From: JARLGU01 sp036504535
GTDB taxonomy: Bacteria > Armatimonadota > Armatimonadia > Armatimonadales > Capsulimonadaceae
Assembly: GCA_036504535.1 (NCBI GenBank)
Contig: DASXUY010000058.1
Location: forward strand, 1 to 64,000
Length of the DNA: 64,000 nt
Reading direction: 5' to 3'
Part shown: positions 42,877 to 53,096 of the stretch, one piece after another
How the letters are laid out: every line of letters begins with the position of its first letter
Numbering within the stretch: the first letter of the stretch is position 1
Made by a program: the position numbers and the translations under genes
The notes under the pieces: generated by a model
What the model saw: only the letters and a program-made list of their open reading frames with translations
Database searches by the model: none
Told to the model about the DNA's origin: nothing

Positions 42877-45800
42877 CTACGCGAGCAGCCGGAATGTGCG
42901 TATCTGGAACGGGGTGATATCGAACCGGAACATCCCCTCGCTCATCGCTACCTCGCCCGCGTCCTCCTCGACGAGGTTGCATTCGACTACGCTGCGCACC
43001 CAGTCGCCCGCTCTCACGGTGACCGAACCCCGCGCTCCATGCGGCTCGTACAGCCGAACGATCACGCCGCGACCGTCCTCGGCAGGCTTGAGCGCTTCTA
43101 CAATGGCAGCCGCGCCATAGACCTGCACAAAGCTGCGGTAGGGCTGTGCGGCGGCGATGAGCTGAGTACGCACCGGGACATTCAGTTCCCACGCACGGCG
43201 GACCGTTTCGCCAGCCACCCAGCCGCCGACATGCGGAAGCAGCGAGTACGTGAACTCGTGCCGTCCTCGGTCTGCCTGCGGGTCGGGGTTGGTGGTGCCG
43301 CGGAGAAGGGTCAACCGCAACACGTTTTCCTTCGTGTCGTATCCGTACCGGCAGTCGTTCAGCAGGCTCACGCCGTAGCCGGTTTCAGACAGATCGGCCC
43401 ATCGCTGAGCGGCCACTTCGAACTTCTGCTTGTCCCACGACGTGTTCTGATGCGTCGGTCGCTCCACAGCGCCAAACTGCACCTCATACGTGGCGCGCAG
43501 GCTGCGGATCGCGAGAGGGAACGCCACCTTCAGCATGGTCTGGCGCTCCTGCCAGTCGACTCGCGTCACGAAATCGATCCGCTCGGACTGGGCCGTGACG
43601 ATGATATCCTGCTCAATTGCTGTGTCGCGGTGCTGGCGGACAACGCGAACCATGCCCCGCACCGGGCCGCTTTCGATCACTGTCACAGTCGTCGCGCCCT
43701 CGATGGGATAGCGGCGCTTGTCCAGCGTATCGTGGACGTTCCATGCGTCCTCGCGTTCGGGCCCGTCCTGCAATAGCTGCAAGTCGTTGCCCACGGCCCC
43801 GGCAGCAATCACCTCGCGTTGGGCAAGCTTATCGAAGACACTGGTCAACGCGCCGTCGACATTAATAGCGATCCGGTAGCGCGGCGTCTCGATCAAGCTC
43901 GTCGTGACAGTGATCGGCGGCGGCTGCGTATCGGCAACGTTCGCGAACGTTAAGTCACCGTAGCCTACCGACGGCGTTACGGCTCCTTCGACTATCACCG
44001 TGTCGCCTTGCAGGTCCGCCTTCACGACCTGCAACGGGTGTGCTGTGCCATGAGGGTCCACGAGCGCGTTGGCCGTGATGCCCGCTGGCAGCTTCACGGT
44101 GAACGCGTCGTTGCGGTCCCACGAAAGCGAGTTGAACACGCGCACCGCAGTCGGCGCGGCAGACTTGGGAGCCAAAGCGTTCAGGGCTCCGTCGATGCGC
44201 GGCAGTATAAGGGCGCGGGTAGCCTGATGGTCGATTGACGCATCAACATAGACCTGCGGAATGCTGCTACCCGGCAGGATGTCATGGAACTGGCTCAGCA
44301 ACACCAGCTTCCACGCGTCGTGCAGCGAACTGGCATCAAATGAGTAGCTCTTTTCGCGTGCCAGCGTGCCCCATATTTCGGCGTCGCGCAGCATAATCTC
44401 CGCGTTCCGGTTCGCTTTCTTCAGCGCCGATTGCGTCGTGTACGTCCCGCGATGCGTTTCGACATAAAGCTCACCGTCCCACACCGGCAGGGTGGGGTTC
44501 TTAGCCACTACATCGTCAAAGTAGCCCTCCGCCGACCCGCTGCGCAGGGCGGGCAGCCCCGGGAATGGCTTTTCGCCGCGTCGGCGCAGCTCGATCATCT
44601 CCTCGGTGACCCCGCCGCCGCCGTCGCCGTGGCCGTACGGGAAAATGACCTCCGGGTACTCCGCCTTCTGGGCGTAACGCTTCCATCCCTCGACGATGTG
44701 ATCTGGGAACGGCGCGCCGTTATACCCTTCCTTGTGGTTGATCACCGTCGCCAGGATTTCGGACCCATCCAGTCCGCGCCAGTGAAACAGGTGATCGGGA
44801 AATGGGTTTGTCGCCTGCCAGTGCAGCTTGTACGTATAGAAATAGGGGATGCCGCAGCCAGCAAGGATTTCGGGAAGCGACGCCGGATAACCGAATACGT
44901 CCGGCAGCCAGCAAAGCCGTGGACGCGTGCCGAACTCGGCTTTGAAGAACGCCAGCCCGTGCACGATCTGCCGGATCAGCGACTCGCCGCTGGTCACATT
45001 GCAGTCCGCCTCCACCCACATGCCGCCCGTTGTCTCCCACTGCCCTGCCGCGACCCACTTCTTAATCTGCGCGTACACTTCGGGATGATAGTCCTTGGTG
45101 TATTGGTAGAGTTGCGGCTGGCTGCACGCAAACCCGAAATCTGGATACCGCTCCATGAGGCGGCACGCGGTAGAGAACGTCCGCCCGCACTTGCGAACCG
45201 TCTCTTTCAGCGGCCACAGCCATGCGGTGTCGATATGTGTATGCCCGACAGCGTAAAGCGTTCCCGCTTCCGGGTCCGGGGCGATTGCGCCGACCTTTGC
45301 GGCAAGGATAGCGCGTGCCTGTGCCACTTCCTCCAGCAGGCGTGGACGAGGCAGTGTGAGATCCACGGCTAGCATTGCTGCTTCAAGCGCCTCTTCCAGA
45401 AGCTGCTTGCGCCGCGGCTCCGTGATGGCCTTGATCGTTTCGTACGCGAACCGGATGTCATGGCACAGCCCCTCGATATCGCGGTTGACCGTGCACAGTG
45501 ACGCGCCCACAAAGAGCCCTGGAGTCGACGCCTGCGCGGGCTCCCACATCACTGCGGGGTTCGCCAGAAACTCCAGTTCCAGCTCGAGCGTGCCCGTACG
45601 CGGCAATGCAACGCGTCGGTGGTTCGCATCCACTCCCGCGTACGCGTCGCCGTCGACGCGCAGCAGGCCTTCCATCGCCTGGAACGCAAAGCTTACGCAC
45701 GTATCGACCAGCATTGCACCCGCTGGCACATTCACCGTCGTACGAAGAAACACCGTCTTGCCCGCCTGAAACGGCGCTGGCAGTGCCACATCCGCCCAGT

Positions 45801-45933
45801 CGGCGTCGGCGCGATACTGCCCAGGCGACGGATTATCCGCTGTGCGAAACTGCCAACTGGCGATAGGCTCGCTGGTATCGTTCACCAGCGAGCGGAGGAT
45901 TTCAAGCTTCTTGTCGACGATACGATGGTCCAT
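42877..45933 (-). CDS. Alpha-mannosidase, GH38
   Basis: 1018 residues, the usual length for bacterial GH38, without signal peptide. The zinc-binding motif HTHIDTAWLWP includes Asp 235, and the nucleophile Asp 345 lies in WLPDVFGY. The GGMWVEADCN segment near 305 and SQFHDILPGSS near 550 (zinc and three-helix-bundle region) are also canonical, and the long C-terminal beta domains are complete. It hydrolyses alpha-mannosyl residues, probably from oligosaccharides in the cytoplasm. It stands alone on the minus strand with a roughly 330-base upstream spacer shared with the surface-protein gene. Confidence 0.93.
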   Translation of the reverse strand: MDHRIVDKKLEILRSLVNDTSEPIASWQFRTADNPSPGQYRADADWADVALPAPFQAGKTVFLRTTVNVPAGAMLVDTCVSFAFQAMEGLLRVDGDAYAGVDANHRRVALPRTGTLELELEFLANPAVMWEPAQASTPGLFVGASLCTVNRDIEGLCHDIRFAYETIKAITEPRRKQLLEEALEAAMLAVDLTLPRPRLLEEVAQARAILAAKVGAIAPDPEAGTLYAVGHTHIDTAWLWPLKETVRKCGRTFSTACRLMERYPDFGFACSQPQLYQYTKDYHPEVYAQIKKWVAAGQWETTGGMWVEADCNVTSGESLIRQIVHGLAFFKAEFGTRPRLCWLPDVFGYPASLPEILAGCGIPYFYTYKLHWQATNPFPDHLFHWRGLDGSEILATVINHKEGYNGAPFPDHIVEGWKRYAQKAEYPEVIFPYGHGDGGGGVTEEMIELRRRGEKPFPGLPALRSGSAEGYFDDVVAKNPTLPVWDGELYVETHRGTYTTQSALKKANRNAEIMLRDAEIWGTLAREKSYSFDASSLHDAWKLVLLSQFHDILPGSSIPQVYVDASIDHQATRALILPRIDGALNALAPKSAAPTAVRVFNSLSWDRNDAFTVKLPAGITANALVDPHGTAHPLQVVKADLQGDTVIVEGAVTPSVGYGDLTFANVADTQPPPITVTTSLIETPRYRIAINVDGALTSVFDKLAQREVIAAGAVGNDLQLLQDGPEREDAWNVHDTLDKRRYPIEGATTVTVIESGPVRGMVRVVRQHRDTAIEQDIIVTAQSERIDFVTRVDWQERQTMLKVAFPLAIRSLRATYEVQFGAVERPTHQNTSWDKQKFEVAAQRWADLSETGYGVSLLNDCRYGYDTKENVLRLTLLRGTTNPDPQADRGRHEFTYSLLPHVGGWVAGETVRRAWELNVPVRTQLIAAAQPYRSFVQVYGAAAIVEALKPAEDGRGVIVRLYEPHGARGSVTVRAGDWVRSVVECNLVEEDAGEVAMSEGMFRFDITPFQIRTFRLLA

Positions 45934-46262
45934 GGGCTAATCCTTTGAGCGCGCTGGCTAACTCTGCTAGGTTGCGCCCCTATCGTTTTGGGCATCAGCA
46001 ACGCTCAAGCAAGGCTGTTCCGCACAGGGTCACTCTCGTCCTTGTTGACAATACAGCTTTGTTCGGCGTTTAAGCGAATCGATATCCAATTTGGTGTCTC
46101 TGACTACAGTTCAGATGCCTTATTATTAATTCATATATGCTAGAATTCGGCTGTATAGTGCCGTTTTTATGGTTAGTAATTCTTTCTAAATAATCAATCT
46201 TCCTAGCAATCCTCCGTTGCGCTCGTTCAGGTAGCGGCTCAGTCTCTATCGGAGGACCTTCC
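45934..46262. other. Divergent spacer between GH38 and surface-protein genes
   Basis: 329 bases without a gene. The right half (about 46115-46200) is AT-rich and probably holds the promoter of the surface-protein gene, but no pair of boxes with good spacing stands out; a TTGACA at 46045-46050 lacks a good -10. GGAGG near 46252 is a strong ribosome-binding site for the start at 46263. Confidence 0.4.
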
Positions 46263-49200
46263 ATGCTGACTATCCGTCTCCTTCTTGCGCTCGTCGTTGC
46301 TGGCTCGGTTAACCCGCTTCTCGCCTCTGGCCGCGTATCTCATCCTGGTTTCGCGGGCGACCAAGAGCGCCACTCCGTCTCTCGCTCACGTGTTTTCACC
46401 GACTTACCGCTTCAGTTTGAGCGCAACGATGGGCAGACAGATCGTAGCGTAAAGTTCCTCGCACGCCTCGGTGGAACCGCGCTCTACCTCACTGACAGCG
46501 AAGCAGTGCTCGCCCTTCAGCGCAAGAACAGTCCCCCCGTGGCATTGCGTATGCGCCCGTGCGGTAAGACGACGCGCCCCGTGGCAACGCCGCTCGAGTT
46601 GCTTCCCGGTAAAGTGAACTACTCCATCGGGCGGGATCCCGGGAAGTGGCGGCACGATATTCCCACCTATCGTCAGGTCGCCTATCGCGATCTGTACAAA
46701 GGCATCGACCTCATCTACTACGGTGCTCAGGGACGCTTAGAATACGATTTCGTCGTGAAGCCTGGCGGCGACCCGACGCAAATAGGAATGCGCTTTGAGG
46801 GCGCCAGATCCATGCTTGTAGCGTCAAATGGGGACTTGGTCATGGATGTTGGCGGCAATACGATAGCGTGGCGAAAGCCGACCGTGTTCCAGCAAATTGC
46901 GGGCCGGCGGGTGAATGTCCCGGCAGCATTTACGATAGCGAACGCAAAGACCGTTAGGTTCGCCGTCGCTCACTATGATGCGTCGCTGCCGCTTGTGATC
47001 GACCCGGTACTGGCTTACGGGACGTATGTTGACGGAACCATAGGCGAATGGGCTTCTGGAATTGCAGTTGACCCAACTGGAGCCGCTTATATTACGGGCG
47101 ATACCTACTCACTGGACTTCCCGACGACCGATGGCAGCTTTCAACGGATCTACCACAACTCCATTGACTCGTTCAAACGCGGCGATGCATTTGTTACCAA
47201 GCTCGACCCGTCTGGTTCCTCCCTGGTGTATTCGACGTACGTCGGGGGTGAAGGGTGGGAGCACGCGATGGACATTGCTGTCGACTCGACGGGTTGCGCG
47301 TCGATTGTAGGCGCAACGAAGTCGCAGCAATTTCCCGTGATCAACTATGCGAGCGAGGAACTCGGTGGCGGCGGGTCGTCGGCGGAGGACGGGTTTGTCG
47401 CTCGCCTTTCAGCATCGGGCAACACTCTCACCTTCTCCACATACATGGGCGGTCTGCGAGATGATCGCGTCACGGCAATTGCCGTCGGCAAGGACGGTAG
47501 CATTTACGTAGCTGGCCAAAGCCGTGGCGGGTTGTTGACCAAGGGCGGCATCCCGGTGCGTACCACATTTGGAACGTCTGCAAAGGAGCCGCAGCAGAGC
47601 GAACAGTATCCCTGGACAGTATTCGTGGCCAAATTCCAGCAGCCTCAGTTTACTTACCAGTATGAAACACGGCTGAGCGGAACAAAATCGGACATGAGCC
47701 ACGGCATAGCCGTCGATGCGGACGGCAATGCGTATGTCACAGGATCAACAAGCTCTACCGATTTCCCGATTACGTCGGGTGCGGCAATAAGCTCATTCGG
47801 TGAGTGGGGAAGCTCGTTCGTAACAAAAATCTCACCGGCGGGAACGGCGCTCGTCTATTCGACTTTCCTGGGCGACGCTGTAACGACGCAGGGTATTGCG
47901 GTTGACGATGCCGGAAGCGCGTACATCTGCGGCACGACAAGTAGCCCGACGTTTCAAACGACGCCGGGTGCATTCGAATCCCAGCGCAGTTACAGGATTC
48001 GCGATGACTCGAACCCTCTGGATTACGATGTTTTCGTATCGAAGCTGAACCTCCAGGGCTCCGCTTTCGAGTATGCCACCCGAATTGCGGGAACTTCGGA
48101 TGATATCGCCCGCAGGATAGCAGTTGATTCGTTCGGCTGCGCGTGGGTAACCGGGGACACGAAATCCCCCGACTATCCCACCAGCCCCGGCGCTCTTGCG
48201 GTGTCTAGCGATCCTCCTGGCGGAGCGTTCGCAACCCGATTGAACGCCGATGGCAGCGCGCTTCTCTACTCAACGTACCTGGGGTCATACGTTGATATCG
48301 GCCGCGGCATTGCCGTCGGGAGCAACAACAGCGCCTATATCTCTGGGGAAACGCATGGTCGGTTACCGGTCACAGACGACTCCTTTCAACCCGTGAAGGG
48401 CAACATATTCTTTTCCAGTGCATTCGCTGTCGAATTAAGTGGGGCTGAAGCGCCCTCAGCCAAAAGTCTAAACGTTGCATCTGTCGAACCAGCTTTCGTG
48501 CTCAATGGGCAAAACGCGACGCTGACGCTCACAGGGGCTGGTTTCGGGTCCGGCACCAGCGTGCGTTTCGGCGGCACCGCCGTTCCGAGCAGCGTTGTCA
48601 ATCCAACACACCTGACTTGTACGATACCTGCCAGCTTACTGACCGAAGCCGGTAGCGCATACGTCACCGTTTCCAACTACGCAGGCGGCGTCGGCGAAAC
48701 CGTCGCCGCGCCGCTTTCGCTGCTCAATCCCAGTCCAATTGTTTCGTCGCTATCGCGAACGTATGTCGGTGCCGGGGCCGAGGGGTTCCAGTTGACGATT
48801 CACGGTACCAACTTCTACCATTCCAAAGTCTACTTCCGAGGCGAGACCCTGACTCCAGGTTCTGTCTCGCCTACGGACGTTGCCGTGTGGATCCCGGCTT
48901 ACTTGATAGCCGATTCGGGTGCAACAGGCATATCCATAATTAACCCTGCTCCAGGTGGCGGATGGAGTTCCCCCACCATTTTCCGTATCGTCGATGCACC
49001 TATCATCGCATCAATGTCGCCTCCGACAGTCAACGCTGGCGCGGATGCATTCACACTATCGATCACGGGCAGCTTCTTTGATTCGGCGTCCGTAATAATG
49101 TTCGCAGGAACCGAGATGCCGACTGAACACAACGCGGACGGTACTCTTTCGACGATCATTCCGGCGTCAACTATTGCGGCGGCGGTCGAAGTCCCCGTCG

Positions 49201-50684
49201 TCATTACGAGCGCGCGCCCTGACGTGGTAAGTAAATCAGCCGTTTTCCGCGTCGTGAACGCCCGCCCTATGATAGCATCATGTGCCCCGACGAGCGTCCC
49301 GGTGAGCGTGAACACCGCCGAGCTCACGATACTGGGAACCGGCTTCAGCGCAGCCAGCAGGGTCATTGTGGACTGGGGGAGTTATTGGGCTCAGTTGACC
49401 GTCAAGAGTCTCTCGCCGAACCGGCTCACAGTGACCCTTCCGCCGTTCGATAGCGGACGAGTTGCTTCGCTCTACATACGTAACCCGGCTCCGGACGGCG
49501 GCGAAAGTAATCACGTCGCGCTGACGGTCACCAACCCAGTGCCAACAATCACGCTTCTGTCGCCCGACACATGCACAGTGGGAACGTTCACCGTCAACTA
49601 TGACCGTCAGCACAACGTAAACACGACCGACGGTATTAAGACGACGATTACAGGTTCAAACTTCGTGTCCACCTCGCTGGCGAAGTTCGGCAATCTGCCG
49701 CTGAGAGTGGAGTTTGTCGACGCGACGCATCTCAATGTGTACGGCCCGGTGGAGTACAACTCGGTGGCGAAAGTGGCGCCGATCACGGTCTCTAACCCTG
49801 CTCCGAACCCCGGGACGAGCAACCCGCTGCCTTTCACAGTGCGTAACCCGCAGCCGTACCTCTATACCCTAGCACCCACAAATGCAGCCGCAGGGACGCA
49901 GTCGGTCATATTGACTCTAGGCGGATCGTTCAACGCGAGTTCACGGGTTCTATTTGGCGCTAAGACGCTACCGACAACGCTCGTAAGCACGGAAACCGTC
50001 ACGGCCGCACTGTCAGCGTCAGATCTTGCTTCGGGTGCGGTAATACAGGTGACCGTTTCGAACCCGTCACCTGGCGGCGGTAAAACGGTTGCCAAGACCT
50101 TCACCATCAGCAACCCGGTGCCAACAGTGACCGCCGTCACTGCCTCGCAGGCGGCATCAGAGGCGGGCACAGTTACCATATTGGTGACTGGTACGGGCTT
50201 TGTGCCGACGTCGCAGGTCAAGATTGGCGCCAAAAATCTCAAAGTCGGGTTTGTGAGCCAGACCGTACTTGCCGCAGTCGTCCCCGTTGGCATGGCTACC
50301 GCGGGAGGCGCGCTTATCGTCTCGAACCCCGCGCCGGGCGGAGGCGCAAGTGCGGCGTGGACTATTCCAGGCGTCACCGTAACAACCGGCGGATTCGTCC
50401 GGGTGGGACGAACGACAACGATATCGCAAACGCTCACCGTGGCGAACATGTCGCTGGCCCCAGTCGCTGGCCCGGTCATGGTGGCTCTGGACGGACTGAC
50501 AAGCGGCGTTACCGTCGCCAACAAGACCAGCACGGTACCTGGAGCAGGGGGCGTCGGCACTAGCCCTGCGATACAGGTGAGCGTCGGCGCAATTCAGCCC
50601 GGGTCATCCGTGACGGTCACGCTTTCGTTCGCAAACCCGACGCTCAAGGCCATCACCTACACGCCGCGACTTATCCACAACTAA
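46263..50684 (+). CDS. Secreted surface protein with SBBP beta-propeller repeats and TIG domains
   Basis: 1473 residues. A signal peptide (MLTIRLLLALVVAG, cut near LLAS) is followed by a DUF7948-like domain (about 45-250: FERNDGQ, YRDLYKGIDLIYYG), then SBBP-type propeller repeats (about 255-710), each with a D-x-x-G-x-x-Y-(I/V)-(T/A)-G motif and a VYSTYVGG-type strand. From about 740 to 1400 there are some seven IPT/TIG immunoglobulin-like repeats (SVEPAFVLNGQNATLTLTGAGF type, ending TVSNPAPGGG). A final beta domain ends the protein. It is probably exported and anchored or shed as an adhesin or matrix protein. No transmembrane anchor or sorting signal is visible at the C-terminus. The downstream block holds pilin-like and regulatory genes. 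Confidence 0.87.
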   Translation: MLTIRLLLALVVAGSVNPLLASGRVSHPGFAGDQERHSVSRSRVFTDLPLQFERNDGQTDRSVKFLARLGGTALYLTDSEAVLALQRKNSPPVALRMRPCGKTTRPVATPLELLPGKVNYSIGRDPGKWRHDIPTYRQVAYRDLYKGIDLIYYGAQGRLEYDFVVKPGGDPTQIGMRFEGARSMLVASNGDLVMDVGGNTIAWRKPTVFQQIAGRRVNVPAAFTIANAKTVRFAVAHYDASLPLVIDPVLAYGTYVDGTIGEWASGIAVDPTGAAYITGDTYSLDFPTTDGSFQRIYHNSIDSFKRGDAFVTKLDPSGSSLVYSTYVGGEGWEHAMDIAVDSTGCASIVGATKSQQFPVINYASEELGGGGSSAEDGFVARLSASGNTLTFSTYMGGLRDDRVTAIAVGKDGSIYVAGQSRGGLLTKGGIPVRTTFGTSAKEPQQSEQYPWTVFVAKFQQPQFTYQYETRLSGTKSDMSHGIAVDADGNAYVTGSTSSTDFPITSGAAISSFGEWGSSFVTKISPAGTALVYSTFLGDAVTTQGIAVDDAGSAYICGTTSSPTFQTTPGAFESQRSYRIRDDSNPLDYDVFVSKLNLQGSAFEYATRIAGTSDDIARRIAVDSFGCAWVTGDTKSPDYPTSPGALAVSSDPPGGAFATRLNADGSALLYSTYLGSYVDIGRGIAVGSNNSAYISGETHGRLPVTDDSFQPVKGNIFFSSAFAVELSGAEAPSAKSLNVASVEPAFVLNGQNATLTLTGAGFGSGTSVRFGGTAVPSSVVNPTHLTCTIPASLLTEAGSAYVTVSNYAGGVGETVAAPLSLLNPSPIVSSLSRTYVGAGAEGFQLTIHGTNFYHSKVYFRGETLTPGSVSPTDVAVWIPAYLIADSGATGISIINPAPGGGWSSPTIFRIVDAPIIASMSPPTVNAGADAFTLSITGSFFDSASVIMFAGTEMPTEHNADGTLSTIIPASTIAAAVEVPVVITSARPDVVSKSAVFRVVNARPMIASCAPTSVPVSVNTAELTILGTGFSAASRVIVDWGSYWAQLTVKSLSPNRLTVTLPPFDSGRVASLYIRNPAPDGGESNHVALTVTNPVPTITLLSPDTCTVGTFTVNYDRQHNVNTTDGIKTTITGSNFVSTSLAKFGNLPLRVEFVDATHLNVYGPVEYNSVAKVAPITVSNPAPNPGTSNPLPFTVRNPQPYLYTLAPTNAAAGTQSVILTLGGSFNASSRVLFGAKTLPTTLVSTETVTAALSASDLASGAVIQVTVSNPSPGGGKTVAKTFTISNPVPTVTAVTASQAASEAGTVTILVTGTGFVPTSQVKIGAKNLKVGFVSQTVLAAVVPVGMATAGGALIVSNPAPGGGASAAWTIPGVTVTTGGFVRVGRTTTISQTLTVANMSLAPVAGPVMVALDGLTSGVTVANKTSTVPGAGGVGTSPAIQVSVGAIQPGSSVTVTLSFANPTLKAITYTPRLIHN

Positions 50685-50882
50685 CGAGCGAACGCGATGG
50701 GTATTCGCGAATAATGCGAGAGAGAGAGCGGCCAAACCTGGACCGTTGCCTGCTGCGTGCGTCTGAAGCTATCATCGCCAAACGAACATAATTTAATCAA
50801 ACATTAACAATAACATAAACGGTAGCTCACATGCTTAAGACATGCTTCCGACGTCTGGCTACAAAATATACCAGCCGGACGA

Positions 50883-51758
50883 ATGACCCCAATCACCTAT
50901 TCCGCCACTGTTGGCGAGCGTGGTGTCAATCGAGAGGACCTAACTGTGATTGCTATCATCCTGGAACAAGATGTCCGCATCTTGGAATCTCTCGAATTCC
51001 ATCTGAGTAAACTGCAATTTGAGGTCACTGCGGCTAGCTCTGTGGAAGCCGCAGTATCTCTGGCGCGCCGCCTCAAGCCGGAGCTGATTATCATTGGCAT
51101 AGACAGCTCTCCCACCGATGCGGTCCGCCAATGCAAAATCCTGCAGTCCGTGTGCGACGATCCGATTCTGGTTGCTATAGGCAGCCAGGACGCTTTCGAC
51201 ACAGATCCGCGCCTTAGGACAGCCGTTGACCACGCGATCGTCGGCGGCCTGAAAATCGCGCCGTTCCTGCGCGAACTGCGGCGTATCGCGTGGCGCCGCA
51301 AGGGCGTGCTGTGTCCGGCTCAAGCTCCGACTGTTGAGCGAGATGGCTTTGTCGTGGCGCCAAGCGAAGGGGTGGTGCGAATTGGTAATCGGACTGTCTC
51401 CGTGTCCACGCATGAAGCCGACCTAATGTACTGCTTAGTAACCCACGCCCCAGGCGCTGTTCCCCGCGAAACGCTTCTCAATCTCGTCTGGGGGGTCTCG
51501 TCTGCTACCGCATCGGATCGCCGCGTGGAAGCGTGCATTTACACCCTTCGCCGTAAAATTGAGCCCAATCCCGCGCAACCGGTGCACTTGGTTCTACGCC
51601 GCGGAGCGGGTTATGTGCTCGTGACCGACGCGACGTTGCCCCGTATGCAATCATTTGCGCCGGAAATGATAACAGCATTGTGCGGCGCACTGTTTGGGTT
51701 CTTAGCGCCAATTCAGGACGTTCTCCTTGCCGCGTCGCTTGCGGCTTCCGGTGCTTAA
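50883..51758 (+). CDS. OmpR/PhoB-type regulator with degenerate receiver and hydrophobic C-terminal tail
   Basis: 291 residues. Residues about 20-140 look like a response-regulator receiver, but the phosphoacceptor position reads IIIGIDSS with Gly where Asp is expected (the Asp is two places on), and the usual TKP lysine is absent (VGGLKIAPF), so phosphorylation is doubtful. Residues about 155-250 form a clear OmpR-type winged helix (STHEADLMYCLV, VSSATASDRRVEACIYTLRRKIEP, RGAGYVLV). The last 30 residues (MITALCGALFGFLAPIQDVLLAA) are strongly hydrophobic, which is unusual and may be a membrane tether. No histidine kinase gene is adjacent. Its neighbours suggest control of the surface/pilin block. 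Confidence 0.82.
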   Translation: MTPITYSATVGERGVNREDLTVIAIILEQDVRILESLEFHLSKLQFEVTAASSVEAAVSLARRLKPELIIIGIDSSPTDAVRQCKILQSVCDDPILVAIGSQDAFDTDPRLRTAVDHAIVGGLKIAPFLRELRRIAWRRKGVLCPAQAPTVERDGFVVAPSEGVVRIGNRTVSVSTHEADLMYCLVTHAPGAVPRETLLNLVWGVSSATASDRRVEACIYTLRRKIEPNPAQPVHLVLRRGAGYVLVTDATLPRMQSFAPEMITALCGALFGFLAPIQDVLLAASLAASGA

Positions 51759-52025
51759 CAGACAATTATCCGAAGCTTAACGTAAGGACAATGTAAAGCT
51801 AACGCCCGTATCAACATTCCCCTGTAGGCGGGAAGCCCAATGAGATATTCTATTCATGTCTTACCGTAGTCCCCTGCGGATAGGCCGTTGAGGCAGGCAG
51901 CTCCAGAGATGAGACCTGCATGATTGCCAAAAACGTATGACAATGTCGTTTCAAAAGCGTTAAGAACCCAGAGTGGAAATGACGCGCTGACCTATGCACC
52001 CAGAATGATGATTGGAGATTTCAAG
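51759..52025 (+). promoter_or_regulatory. Structured leader of the second prepilin-like gene
   Basis: The spacer contains a near-palindrome CCGTAG-TCCC-CTGCGG (about 51864-51879) and a stem GCAGG (51893-51897) with CCTGC (51915-51919) inside an outer GGCA/TGCC pairing. I do not recognise a known riboswitch. GGAG near 52014 is a good ribosome-binding site for the ATG at 52026. Confidence 0.35.
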
Positions 52026-53069
52026 ATGGCTTCGAAGAAAAAAGGCTTTACCCTTATCGAACTCCTCGTCGTGATAGCTATTATAGCGATTCTCGCGGCG
52101 ATACTTTTCCCAGTGTTTGCTCAGGCTCGTGAAAAGGCCCAGACAAGCTCCTGTGCCAGCAATATGCGACAGGTTGGACTTGGCCTTCTCGGCTACGTTC
52201 AGGACTACGACCAGAGCTATCCCCCGGCCTACACATACGGTGCAGTTGATGCTACCACCGCCTGTAATGGCCTCTCTGGCGCCGTCCCCGGTGCTGGATG
52301 CGACTCGACCGGTATCATTCAGTGGTCCGGTATGATCGAGCCGTACGTCAAGTCGTGGGGCGTGTATGTGTGCCCGACCGACCCGAACAACGGCATTGCG
52401 CCGACCAACTTCACAGGTAACAACAATGGCGGCGGTATTCCGGCTGGCCAGACGTCCCTGACTGCAGGCGTTCAGGACAACCAGGCTCCTCGACTCAGCT
52501 TCACGGTCAATGAAGTCATCATGCCGCGACCTCGCGGTGGTGTTGGCGGCCGAGCCGTTGGTATTCCTCAGCACACTGTTAAGCTCTCGACTGTTCCCGC
52601 TCCTGCCAGCCTGATCGCTATCGCTGAATTCAGCGACTACGTGAACTCCATCGGCGGCGGCGGAACCGGTGGCACTGCCATCAAGTCGCACCGACCTGTC
52701 AACGCGCTTCAGGTTACCTCAACCGACGGCAGCAATGGCTACGACTCCGACAACACCGCTGCTAGCGGAACGGGCACCGTCTACAGCCTGGGTGTCGCTT
52801 CGACCCTGGCGCTTATGGCCACTCAGTCCACCTACACATCGACGACCTTCCCGACCAATGCGACCCCGCATATCGTCTACGCTAACGCTGGTCGCCACAC
52901 CGGAGGCAACAACTTCGTGTTCGCCGACGGTCACGTCAAGTGGAGCAAGCTCGAGAACACCCTCGGCTGCTCGAACTACCTCTGGGGCACCAAGACGACC
53001 AACGAGGCTTCTCCTCGCGACGTCTACTGCGCCGACAATCCTACAGCTAAGGTTACAGCAGGTTCCTAG
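52026..53069 (+). CDS. Prepilin-like protein with DUF1559-type C-terminus
   Basis: 347 residues from ATG 52026, which has a well-placed GGAG and starts just before the prepilin leader MASKKKGFTLIELL; an open frame upstream adds unrelated sequence. The Gly-Phe cut site is canonical, followed by a hydrophobic helix. After it come CASNMRQVGLGLLGYVQDYDQ, a Gly/Asn/Thr-rich middle and the C-terminal NNFVFADGHVKWSKLE motif. It is larger than the prepilin-like protein at 12416 and shares only the ends with it. Probably a pseudopilin or major surface pilin. Its position between the degenerate regulator and the 1006-residue membrane protein suggests a common function. Confidence 0.88.
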   Translation: MASKKKGFTLIELLVVIAIIAILAAILFPVFAQAREKAQTSSCASNMRQVGLGLLGYVQDYDQSYPPAYTYGAVDATTACNGLSGAVPGAGCDSTGIIQWSGMIEPYVKSWGVYVCPTDPNNGIAPTNFTGNNNGGGIPAGQTSLTAGVQDNQAPRLSFTVNEVIMPRPRGGVGGRAVGIPQHTVKLSTVPAPASLIAIAEFSDYVNSIGGGGTGGTAIKSHRPVNALQVTSTDGSNGYDSDNTAASGTGTVYSLGVASTLALMATQSTYTSTTFPTNATPHIVYANAGRHTGGNNFVFADGHVKWSKLENTLGCSNYLWGTKTTNEASPRDVYCADNPTAKVTAGS

Positions 53070-53096
53070 TTCCTGCATCTATCCTGAACGGTGGAC

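Noticed and set aside
46045..46073. Promoter for the SBBP-TIG gene from TTGACA at 46045
   Set aside because: No acceptable -10 box lies 16-18 bases downstream; the actual promoter remains unlocated.
51820..51930. c-di-GMP, cobalamin or other known riboswitch before the prepilin-like gene
   Set aside because: None of the conserved core sequences that I know for these classes is present; only generic stems are seen.
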